From contig NZ_AP022564.1 in NCBI RefSeq assembly GCF_010727125.1, positions 2,790,001-2,854,000 on the forward strand: a stretch of DNA of 64,000 nt, given 5' to 3'. Below are positions 54,952-64,000 of the stretch, piece after piece (the first letter of the stretch is position 1; every line of letters starts with the position of its first letter). This DNA is from Mycolicibacter terrae (lineage in GTDB: Bacteria; Actinomycetota; Actinomycetes; Mycobacteriales; Mycobacteriaceae). The notes below the pieces were generated by a model. The model did not search any database, was not told the DNA's origin, and worked only from the letters and a program-made list of their open reading frames with translations. The position numbers and the translations under genes were made by a program.

Positions 54952-57900
54952 GACGCCGTACCCGGGCCGCCGGCGCGGGTCATGCTGCGGATCTGCCGCG
55001 CTGCCACCGACAACGTGGCCAGATCCCGCTGGTCGGACTCGTAGATCTGGCTCAACGTGCGCCGCGCCCGTTCCACCCGCGACCCGTTGGTCGATTCCCA
55101 CTCGGTGATCTTCTGCATCCCGTCCTCGTCCGGTTCGCCGACCGCCAGCACATCCAGGCACAGCGACCGCACCGAATTGTAGATGTCGTCGCGGATCGCC
55201 AACCGCGCCAAGGCATGCCAGCGGTCGTCGCGGGGCAGCCGGGCCACCGCGGTCAGCAGTCCGTCGGCGCCGAGCCGATCCATCAGCGCGAAATAGGTGT
55301 CGGCGACTTCGCCGGCGTCGCGGTCGGTGATATCGGCGACATCGATGATGTCGAGCAGGCTGTAGCGGTACAGGCCGATGGCGATGTCGGTGGCGAGGTC
55401 CTCTGGCACGCCTTGCGCGCGGAACTCGCCGACGTGCTTGGCCACGATGTCGGCGTCGTCGCCGCGCAGCCATTCCGGCATCCGAGGCGTCAACTGCGTC
55501 ACCTTCTCGGCGAACCGGTTGATCTCGGCGCCGACCGCCAGCGGCTGCGGACGATAGTTGAGCAGCCATCGCCCGGCGCGGTCGATGAGCCGCCGCAAGT
55601 CCAGCGTCATCCGGTCGGTCACCGCCACCGGCAGCCCGTCCTGCTCGCCGGCACTCCGGATCCGGCGCCACAGCCGACCCACCCCGAAGATCGCGTCGGT
55701 CGCCACATAGGCCCGGACCGCATCGATGAGGTCGACGCCGGCGTCCTCGGTGATCCGGAAGGCGTAGGTGATGCCGGCGGTGTCCACCACGTCGTTGATC
55801 AGCATCGTGGTCACGATCTCCCGGCGCAGTTGGTGCGAACGGATCTCGGGGGCGAATCGCTGCTGCAGCACCGACGGGAAGTACTGCGGCAGCCGGGCGG
55901 CGAAGACATCCTGTTCCGGCAGGTCGGTGGCCAGCACCGCCGCCTTGAGTGTCAGCTTGACGTGAGCCATCAGCGTCGCCAGTTCCGGTGAGGCCAGCCC
56001 CAGCCCGGCCTCGGCGCGCCGGCGGATCTCCTTCTCCGACGGCAGGGCCTCCAGTTCGCGGTTCAGGCCGCGGTCGGCGACCAGGTGCCGGATCTGGTCG
56101 GCGTGCACCGGCAGCAGGCTGGCCGCGTTGGCCCGGCTGGTGCCCATCAGGTCGTTCTGCGCGGTGTTGTCGGCCAGCACCAGCGCACTGACCTCGTCGG
56201 TCATCGACGCCAGCAGTTGCGGCCGGTTGGCGACGTCGAGTTTGCCGACGGTGACCAGGGAGTCGATCAGGATCTTGATGTTGACCTCGTGGTCTGAGCA
56301 GTCCACACCGGCCGAGTTGTCCAGGGCATCGGTGTTGATCCGGCCGCCGGCCAGGTCGTACTCGACGCGCCCCAGCGGTGTGACGCCGAGGTTGCCGCCC
56401 TCACCGATCACCTTGGCGCGCACCTGGTTTCCGTTGACCCGCACCTGGTCGTTGGCCCGGTCGCCGACGTCGCTGTCGGATTCGGTTTCGGCTTTGACGT
56501 AGGTGCCGATGCCGCCGTTGAACAACAGGTCCACCGGCGCCCGCAGGATCGCTCGGATCAGCGCCGGCGGCGTCAGCTCGGCGGCGTCGTCGCCCAGACC
56601 CAACACCGTTCGCACCTGCGGGCTGATCGGTATCGACTTCAGCTCTCTCGGGAAGACACCCCCACCGGCGCTGATCAGCGACTTGTCGTAGTCGTCCCAA
56701 CTGGACCGCGGCAGGTCGAACATCCGCTGCCGCTCGGCGAAGGACCGGGCCGGATCCGGATCGGGGTCCAAGAAGATATGCCGGTGGTCGAACGCGGCCA
56801 CCAGGCGGGTGTGTTCGCTGCGCAGCATTCCGTTGCCGAACACATCGCCGCTCATGTCCCCGACACCGACGACGGTGAAGTCCTGCGTTTGGGTGTCGAC
56901 TCCCATCTCCCGAAAGTGCCGCTTCACCGACTCCCAGGCACCCTTGGCGGTGATGCCCATCTCCTTGTGGTCATAGCCCACCGATCCCCCGGAGGCGAAT
57001 GCGTCGCCGAGCCAGAAGCCGTAGGACAGCGCCACCTCATTGGCGATGTCGGAGAAGCTGGCGGTCCCTTTGTCGGCGGCCACCACGAGATACGCGTCGT
57101 CGCCGTCGCGCCGCACCACCTGCGGCGGCGCGCTCACCGCACCGGTCGCGTGGTCGACATTGTCGGTGACGTCGAGCATGCCGGAGATCAACAGCTTGTA
57201 GCAGGCGATCCCCTCGGCGCGGGTCGCTTCGCGGTCGGCGGCCGGGTCGCCGGTGAGCACCGGTGGGCGTTTGACCACGAACCCGCCCTTGGCGCCGACC
57301 GGGACGATGACGGCGTTCTTGACCTCCTGGGCCTTGACCAGCCCGAGAATCTCGGTGCGGTAGTCCTCGCGGCGGTCCGACCACCGCAACCCGCCGCGGG
57401 ATACGAAGCCGAACCGCAGGTGCACACCTTCGACGCGGGGCGAGTAGACGAAGATCTCGAACTTGGGCCGCGGCAGCGGAAGCTCGTCGATCAGCCGGGC
57501 GTCCAGCTTGAGCGCCAGGACATTGCGCGCACGAGCCGAATCAGCGCGGGTGACGAAGTAGTTGGTGCGCAGCGTGGCCTGAATCAGAGAGGCGAACGCG
57601 CGCAGCACCCGGTCGGTGTCCAGACTCACCACGGCATCGATGCCGGCCGCGACGTCGGCGGCCGCCATCTGCGCATCGCTGCTGCGGGACGTCCGGGAGG
57701 GGTCGAACAGTGCCTCGAACAATGCCACCAAGGCCCGCGCGGTGCCCGGATGCTCGTTGAGCACCGACGCGATGTGGGCCTCGCTGTAGGGAAAACGGGC
57801 CTGGCGCAGGTATTTTGCGTAGCCGCGCAGCACCACCACCTGCTGCCAGGTCAGCCCGGCCCGCAGCACCAGTTCGTTGAACCGGTCGGTCTCGACCCGG

Positions 57901-59813
57901 CCCTCCCAGATCGCGGTGACCCCGGCGGCGAACCGCTGTTGGGCGGCATCGCGTTCGGCGCCGGTCGCCGGAATCTCGATGCTGGGGTGCGGCGATATTT
58001 TGAACTTGTAGATCCACACGGTCAGGCCGTCGGCGCGGGCCACGGTGAACGGGCGCTCCTCGAGCACCACCACGCCCATGGACTGCAGCATCGGCAGCAG
58101 TTGACTCAATGACGCGCCGTGGCCGCCGAGGAACCAGCTCAACAGGACCGCATCGTCCTCGCCGTAACCGGAGACCACGAGGCGGACCGATCCGTCGGCC
58201 AGTTCGTCGATGATCGCGATGTCGTCGACGGCCTCGGCCGGTGTGACTGCCTGCTTATAGGTCTCGGCGAACGCCGCCGCGTAGTGCTGCGCCTGGGACT
58301 CTGCCGGGGTTCCGGCAGCAGCGCCGACCATCCGGTCCGCCCAGGTGCGGCTGGCCTCGGTCAACAGCGCCTGGATCCGCACCCGGTTGGCCTCGGAGGT
58401 GTCGACGGTGCGCGCCTCGGGATCGTCGGGCAGCCGGACCATGAAATGAATGAGCGCCCAGGGTGCTTCGCTGACCCGGGCGCTGTACTCCACACCGACA
58501 CCACCGAATTCGGCGGTCAGAATGTCCTCCATGTGTAGCCGGACCGGGGTGGTGTAACGATCACGCGGCAGGTAGACCAGGCAGGACACGAACCGCCCGG
58601 TTCGGTCACCCCGCAGGAACAGCAGCGCGCCGCGACGTGAGCCCAGGTTGGCGACGGCCATCGCCATGTTCAGCAGTTGCTCGGAGCTGATCGCGAAAAG
58701 TTCTGAACGCGGGACGGTTTGGATGATGTCGAGCAGTAGCTGACCGGGGTGGCCGGGCTCGCTCTCCGAGAGCGCCAGTGCCTGACGCACGGTCCGGGAG
58801 ATGACCGGGATCTCGAAGACGTCGGCGTTCATGGCCCCGGCGGTGAACAGTCCGACGAAGCGGTGCGCGACGATGTCGTCACCGGTGTTCTCCCGGATCA
58901 CCACCACGTAGGTGTGCGAGCCGAACCGCATGTAGCTGGGCACGGTGGCCTGCGCCAGGGTCAGCAGGTCTTCGCCGGTGAGCATGGGCCGCAGGGACTT
59001 ACGCACTTGCAGCACCCCGAGCCGGTCCGCATCCTCGACCAGCACCTGCCCGTCGCGTACCACCCCGCGCTGGTAGCCGAGCAACACGAAGTGCCCGTCG
59101 GCGAGCCAGCGCAGCAGCGCGGCCACCTCATGGCGGTCCGGCGCTTCGTAGTGTCCCTGCGGGTCGGATTCGACGTCGCCGGCCAGGGCGTCGAGCGCAT
59201 CGTGCATCGCCTGGGAGTCGGTGGCGACCTGACGGACATCGGCCATCACGTGGGGCAGTAACTGTTCGGCTTCGGCCATCGCCTCGGCGCTGACCGAAGG
59301 CGAGAGCTGGACGTGGATCCAGGTCTCCGCGACGGCGCTGTCCGTCGAATTCGGTTCGACGTCATGGTAATTCGGTTCGACGCTGCGCAGTTCGCCGTGG
59401 GCATCTCGATGCACGGCGAACACCGGTGTCATGATGCCGGTGTAGGCCACTCCGAGGCGGTGCAGCAGGACCGCGACGGAATCCACCAGCATGCCGGCGT
59501 GCCCGGTGACCGCTTGCAGGGCCGGGCCGAACCCGGCCGCGTCGTTCGCCGGGTACACCCCGACCCGGGTCTCTCCGGCCGGCCGGTGTTGCGCCAGCCG
59601 GGCGTGGGCTGCCAGTAGCGCCGGGGTCACGACCGCCGCGGCCCGGCCCGCCGACTCGGCGTCGGACGCGTCATCGCCGCCCAGCGCATCGCTGTGCGGG
59701 CCGCGGTAGGTGGCGGTGTAGGCGCCTGCCACCCACTCGGGAATGTCCTGCGGTTGAGTGGGATCGGGAAACGTCGTCCATGCGGCTGATCGCCGCTCGG
59801 TGGAATCGGTCAT
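54948..59813 (-). CDS. gdh: NAD-specific glutamate dehydrogenase, 180-kDa class
   Basis: A 1621-aa enzyme converting glutamate and NAD+ to 2-oxoglutarate and ammonia. The first ~700 residues are regulatory ACT-like modules. The catalytic core has [19 protein letters not shown], the active-site Lys in [15 protein letters not shown], and NAD-fold [21 protein letters not shown]-terminal helical domain follows. The ATG at 59813 is chosen: AGGAGG lies 7 bases upstream, whereas the in-frame GTG at 59819 would be too close. Orthologous position: Rv2476c (1624 aa). Confidence 0.96.
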   Translation of the reverse strand: MTDSTERRSAAWTTFPDPTQPQDIPEWVAGAYTATYRGPHSDALGGDDASDAESAGRAAAVVTPALLAAHARLAQHRPAGETRVGVYPANDAAGFGPALQAVTGHAGMLVDSVAVLLHRLGVAYTGIMTPVFAVHRDAHGELRSVEPNYHDVEPNSTDSAVAETWIHVQLSPSVSAEAMAEAEQLLPHVMADVRQVATDSQAMHDALDALAGDVESDPQGHYEAPDRHEVAALLRWLADGHFVLLGYQRGVVRDGQVLVEDADRLGVLQVRKSLRPMLTGEDLLTLAQATVPSYMRFGSHTYVVVIRENTGDDIVAHRFVGLFTAGAMNADVFEIPVISRTVRQALALSESEPGHPGQLLLDIIQTVPRSELFAISSEQLLNMAMAVANLGSRRGALLFLRGDRTGRFVSCLVYLPRDRYTTPVRLHMEDILTAEFGGVGVEYSARVSEAPWALIHFMVRLPDDPEARTVDTSEANRVRIQALLTEASRTWADRMVGAAAGTPAESQAQHYAAAFAETYKQAVTPAEAVDDIAIIDELADGSVRLVVSGYGEDDAVLLSWFLGGHGASLSQLLPMLQSMGVVVLEERPFTVARADGLTVWIYKFKISPHPSIEIPATGAERDAAQQRFAAGVTAIWEGRVETDRFNELVLRAGLTWQQVVVLRGYAKYLRQARFPYSEAHIASVLNEHPGTARALVALFEALFDPSRTSRSSDAQMAAADVAAGIDAVVSLDTDRVLRAFASLIQATLRTNYFVTRADSARARNVLALKLDARLIDELPLPRPKFEIFVYSPRVEGVHLRFGFVSRGGLRWSDRREDYRTEILGLVKAQEVKNAVIVPVGAKGGFVVKRPPVLTGDPAADREATRAEGIACYKLLISGMLDVTDNVDHATGAVSAPPQVVRRDGDDAYLVVAADKGTASFSDIANEVALSYGFWLGDAFASGGSVGYDHKEMGITAKGAWESVKRHFREMGVDTQTQDFTVVGVGDMSGDVFGNGMLRSEHTRLVAAFDHRHIFLDPDPDPARSFAERQRMFDLPRSSWDDYDKSLISAGGGVFPRELKSIPISPQVRTVLGLGDDAAELTPPALIRAILRAPVDLLFNGGIGTYVKAETESDSDVGDRANDQVRVNGNQVRAKVIGEGGNLGVTPLGRVEYDLAGGRINTDALDNSAGVDCSDHEVNIKILIDSLVTVGKLDVANRPQLLASMTDEVSALVLADNTAQNDLMGTSRANAASLLPVHADQIRHLVADRGLNRELEALPSEKEIRRRAEAGLGLASPELATLMAHVKLTLKAAVLATDLPEQDVFAARLPQYFPSVLQQRFAPEIRSHQLRREIVTTMLINDVVDTAGITYAFRITEDAGVDLIDAVRAYVATDAIFGVGRLWRRIRSAGEQDGLPVAVTDRMTLDLRRLIDRAGRWLLNYRPQPLAVGAEINRFAEKVTQLTPRMPEWLRGDDADIVAKHVGEFRAQGVPEDLATDIAIGLYRYSLLDIIDVADITDRDAGEVADTYFALMDRLGADGLLTAVARLPRDDRWHALARLAIRDDIYNSVRSLCLDVLAVGEPDEDGMQKITEWESTNGSRVERARRTLSQIYESDQRDLATLSVAARQIRSMTRAGGPGTAS

Positions 59814-59868
59814 CCCCACCCCTCCTGACCAAGCGTCAGTTCCGGCAGCAGCCGCTACCGGCCTTACC

Positions 59869-61545
<1,677 letters not shown>

Positions 61546-61624
61546 GCCGCGGTGTCGCCTCCTGGTCTCGGAAAATGCTCGCCGCCCATCCTAGGGGGTG
61601 GCGTCACCCGGCTGCCGGTTGCGC

Positions 61625-62104
61625 TCAGGCCGTCAGCGCCATCCCGGCGCCGTCGTCGGCGGCGGCGTCGTCTGATCCGGTGTCTCCGGCGTCGGGGCCC
61701 TCGGCCTCCTCGGCGCGCGCGGCTGCGGCCGGACTGTCCGGCCCGGCGGCGATGATCCGCTCCACCCGGGCGGCGCAGCGGGCCAGATTGGGGCCGACCG
61801 CGGTCGCGCGCAGTTCCACCGCTGACCGGCGATTGCCGTCCTTGTCCTCGTATTCGCTGGTGAACACGTCCCCGACCACGATCACCGGCAATCCTTTGCT
61901 CAGCGACGCTCCCACACCGGTGACCAACCGGTCCCAGCAGGTGACCGTCATGAACAGCGAGTTGCCGGTCTCCCAGTTCCCGTCGGCGCTGCGCTTGCGC
62001 GAGTTGCTGGCCACCCGGAACTTGATCAGTTCATGCTCCCCCACCCGGCGGCGGATCGGGTCGGTGACGACGTTGCCGATGATGGTTATCGACGTTTCAT
62101 ACAT
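61625..62104 (-). CDS. ssb: Single-stranded DNA-binding protein, SsbB type
   Basis: A 159-aa OB-fold protein: MYETSITIIGNVVTDPIRRR, FRVASNSRKRSADGNWETG and LPVIVVGDVFTSEYEDKDGN. It is the second SSB of mycobacteria (Rv2478c position), not the essential Ssb. The C-terminus is acidic (DDAAADDGAG) but ends MALTA rather than the DIPF partner-binding tip, so it may not recruit the usual replication partners. The ATG at 62104 has AGGAAGGAA upstream. The open frame to 62395 is not conserved. Confidence 0.92.
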   Translation of the reverse strand: MYETSITIIGNVVTDPIRRRVGEHELIKFRVASNSRKRSADGNWETGNSLFMTVTCWDRLVTGVGASLSKGLPVIVVGDVFTSEYEDKDGNRRSAVELRATAVGPNLARCAARVERIIAAGPDSPAAAARAEEAEGPDAGDTGSDDAAADDGAGMALTA

Positions 62105-62259
62105 TGTGGTTTCCTTCCTGGTTGCGGCGGAGCCGACCGGCTCGCCGGTGCTGCACCCATTGAGCCCGCCGAGCCCGACAACCAGGCCGGACCGACCGGC
62201 GGGCGCACCGGCAACTGTGGAAGAAAGACGGACTGGGGATAACGCCGCGCGGCGAGCGG

Positions 62260-63054
62260 CTACCCGCGCGGTTTGCCGACGCTCACCGGCGCATTCCAGT
62301 TCGAGAAGGTCATCTGCACGGCGTTGTCGGCGCCGGAGGCCAGCTCGAGCTGAACCAGGTGGTGATCGCCGGTCTCCTGGATCCACACGGTGCATGCGGT
62401 CCGTTTGTTCGCCTGCAGTTGGGGCACGATCTTCTTCGCCGCATCGGCCGACACCTCGCCGGTGACCCTTACGGTGTGCACCCCGTCGATCGTTTCACGG
62501 CCCTCGACCTCGGGATCGACGAAGTCGGTCAGCATGTCGGCCAGACCGGTGTCCGGGCTCAGGATCGTCGCCGCGTCGTAGAACTTCGCGGCGGGCCCGT
62601 AGTCGACCCACCGGCCACGCGACTGCGACACGTACAGGTCGCCGCCGAACACGACGAACTGGACATAGGCGGGCGCGCCGCGGTAGGCCATCTTGGCGTA
62701 GCCCTTCGCCGCGTCGTCGGGCTGGCGGGTCACGTCACCGTCGAGCGCGGTGATCGCCATGTTCTCGATGCTGCCGGTCACCGACAGGCTCAGGTGCACG
62801 CTTTCCACGCCGGCGGTGGCGGCGCCGGCCTCCTTGAGAATCGCCGAGGCGTCCGGAAGCGGCTCGTTGGCCTTCTTCGACGACGAGGGCGCTGCCGGCG
62901 ACGACGTCGCCGGAGCCGCGGAGGTCGTCGAGGTCGTGGCGACGGATGACGACGACGGAGCCGACGGCGAGGGGCCGGATGAGCAACCGATGAGCAGGGC
63001 AGCGGCGGCGCTCACAACGGTCAGGACGGCTGGGAGCCTGCGCATGCCCGTCAT
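62260..63054 (-). CDS. LprG/LppX-family lipoprotein
   Basis: A 264-aa secreted lipoprotein. The lipobox is LLIGCSS at about 21-27, followed by a Ser/Pro/Ala linker of about 40 residues. The LppX_LprAFG domain contains SVTGSIENMAITALDGDV, YVQFVVFGGDLYVSQSRGRW, AATILSPDTGLADML and TACTVWIQETGDHHLVQLEL. These proteins bind diacylated glycolipids in a hydrophobic cavity on the outer leaflet. It is divergent from an MFS transporter, 81 bp apart. ATG 63045 is an alternative start. It is an LprG-like paralogue, not clearly the Rv1411c ortholog. Confidence 0.88.
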   Translation of the reverse strand: MTGMRRLPAVLTVVSAAAALLIGCSSGPSPSAPSSSSVATTSTTSAAPATSSPAAPSSSKKANEPLPDASAILKEAGAATAGVESVHLSLSVTGSIENMAITALDGDVTRQPDDAAKGYAKMAYRGAPAYVQFVVFGGDLYVSQSRGRWVDYGPAAKFYDAATILSPDTGLADMLTDFVDPEVEGRETIDGVHTVRVTGEVSADAAKKIVPQLQANKRTACTVWIQETGDHHLVQLELASGADNAVQMTFSNWNAPVSVGKPRG

Positions 63055-63114
63055 CGTAGAGGGCGCCGGCCGGCGCGGGCAGGCCCTCCCGCGTCAACGA
63101 GAAGTGTGAAACCA

Positions 63115-63147
63115 GTTGGTATACGTTGCTTAGCGGTGGATACCAAC
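63115..63147. promoter_or_regulatory. Inverted repeat over the MFS start
   Basis: GTTGGTAT and ATACCAAC are perfect 8-bp arms with a 17-base spacer. The GTG at 63136 lies between them. It could be an operator or a hairpin hiding the start. Confidence 0.45.
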
Positions 63148-64000
63148 GGCCGGTCCGGCAGCGGTGCACACACGAACCGCAGAACATGGGCACGCGACGA
63201 TATCCGGGTTTCGGACCCGGCGGCCATGCAGCGGTCGATCGCGGGCACGGCTGTCGGCAATTTCATGGAGTGGTACGACTTCGGCATCTACGGCTTCCTG
63301 GCCACCACCATCGCGCAGGTGTTCTACCCCGGTGACAGCTCCAGCGCGGTGGGTCTGATCGCCACGTTCGGCACCCTGGCGGCGGCCTTCGCCGTGCGGC
63401 CGTTCGGCGGCATCGTCTTCGGTGCGCTGGGCGACCGCATCGGGCGCAAACGTGTCCTGATCATGACCGTCACGCTGATGGCGGTGGGCACCACGGTGAC
63501 CGGGCTGCTGCCGTCCTACGAGACGATCGGGGTCTGGGCCCCGATCCTTCTCATCGTCACCAAGATCATGCAGGGCTTCTCCACCGGTGGCGAGTACGTG
63601 GGCGCGATGACCTACGTCAGCGAACACGCCCCCGATCGCAGCCGCGGCGCACTGACCGGGTTTCTACCGCTGGGGACGCTGAGCGGTTATGTGGTGGGCG
63701 CGGCGGTGGTGACCGGGCTGAAGACGCAACTGCCGGTCGCCGACATGCTGCACTGGGGCTGGCGGGTGCCCTTCCTGCTGGGTGTCCCGCTGGCCTTCGT
63801 CGCGCTGTACATGCGGTTGCGCATCGACGAGTCGCCGGCCTTTGAAGAGCAAGAGCAGATCAGCGAGAACCACCAGGGGCCCCGCAGCAGCGGGTGGCAG
63901 CAGTTCCGGCAGACCGTGGTGCGACAGCGCCGGGGCCTGATGATCTGCATGGGCCTGGTGCTGGCCGAGAACGTCACCAATTACATGCTCACCGGCTACC
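63136..64000 (+). CDS. MHS-type MFS transporter, partial at window edge
   Basis: The N-terminal 288 residues of a polytopic carrier. IAGTAVGNFMEWYDFGIYGF, FAVRPFGGIVFGALGDRIGRKR, MQGFSTGGEYVGAMTYVSEH and RVPFLLGVPLAFVALYMRLR are hallmarks of the metabolite:H+ symporter (ProP/KgtP/citrate) branch. GTG at 63136 gives a 30-residue hydrophilic N-terminus (DDIRVSDPAAMQRS); ATG 63226 is an alternative. The C-terminus lies beyond the window. The substrate is unknown. It is divergent from the LprG/LppX-like lipoprotein gene. Confidence 0.9.
   Translation, partial: MDTNGRSGSGAHTNRRTWARDDIRVSDPAAMQRSIAGTAVGNFMEWYDFGIYGFLATTIAQVFYPGDSSSAVGLIATFGTLAAAFAVRPFGGIVFGALGDRIGRKRVLIMTVTLMAVGTTVTGLLPSYETIGVWAPILLIVTKIMQGFSTGGEYVGAMTYVSEHAPDRSRGALTGFLPLGTLSGYVVGAAVVTGLKTQLPVADMLHWGWRVPFLLGVPLAFVALYMRLRIDESPAFEEQEQISENHQGPRSSGWQQFRQTVVRQRRGLMICMGLVLAENVTNYMLTGY

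Overview
This window is high-GC actinobacterial DNA and almost certainly comes from a mycobacterium in the broad sense. The evidence is a resuscitation-promoting factor, GlbO, a CPWC oxidoreductase of the mycothiol-linked Rv2466c type, paired ClpP1/ClpP2, KorA with fused gamma and alpha parts, a PE-PPE-domain protein, a 180-kDa-class NAD-dependent glutamate dehydrogenase, and many GTG starts. From memory, the gene order follows the M. tuberculosis block from about Rv2434c to Rv2478c, with accessory genes inserted. The species cannot be fixed from the sequence alone. No insertion sequence, prophage or CRISPR array was seen.

Region 1 (1-10.0 kb): a mechanosensitive channel (cut by the window edge) is translationally coupled to a membrane cyclase-like sensor that has lost most catalytic residues. 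Then come ribokinase, a tautomerase-like protein, a methyltransferase and NadE, with a divergent isochorismatase-like hydrolase, sirtuin and MFS carrier. NadE and the sirtuin both handle NAD.

Region 2 (10.2-24.5 kb): a P450/TetR divergent pair with a perfect 17-bp palindrome between them, a PE-PPE-type hydrolase, then the growth genes rplU-rpmA-obg-proB, rne with a long leader, ndk, and valS-folC-DUF4233 joined by ATGA overlaps.

Region 3 (24.6-31.6 kb): a DUF937 protein, a saccharopine-dehydrogenase-like protein, rpfE behind about 0.9 kb of non-coding, locally AT-richer DNA holding several hairpins and a Crp-like box, then mobA and korA-korB (anaerobic-type 2-oxoglutarate oxidation).

Region 4 (31.7-43.8 kb): clpX, mmuM, clpP1-clpP2, tig (protein quality control), tRNA-Pro and tRNA-Gly, lipP, a Fpg/Nei glycosylase, rpiB, a DsbA-like oxidoreductase, a DUF1304 membrane protein and pepN. 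A 60-bp palindromic repeat occurs here and again, inverted, near 10.1 kb.

Region 5 (43.8-54.5 kb) is the most variable part: an unrecognised HExxH protein, a DUF5130 protein with a tiny membrane protein overlapping it, a MOSC / RidA-like (frameshifted) / carbon-nitrogen hydrolase operon, an HNH protein, glbO-aglA, an alpha/beta hydrolase lacking its usual histidine with a divergent TetR, and a DUF2207-LemA pair.

Region 6 (54.5-64 kb): a thioesterase coupled to the giant glutamate dehydrogenase, EttA-type ABC-F, a second SSB, an LprG/LppX-like lipoprotein and the start of an MHS-type MFS transporter. Most of the window is conserved core; the candidates for something less described are the degenerate cyclase/MscS pair, the rpfE leader, the HExxH protein and the repeat family.
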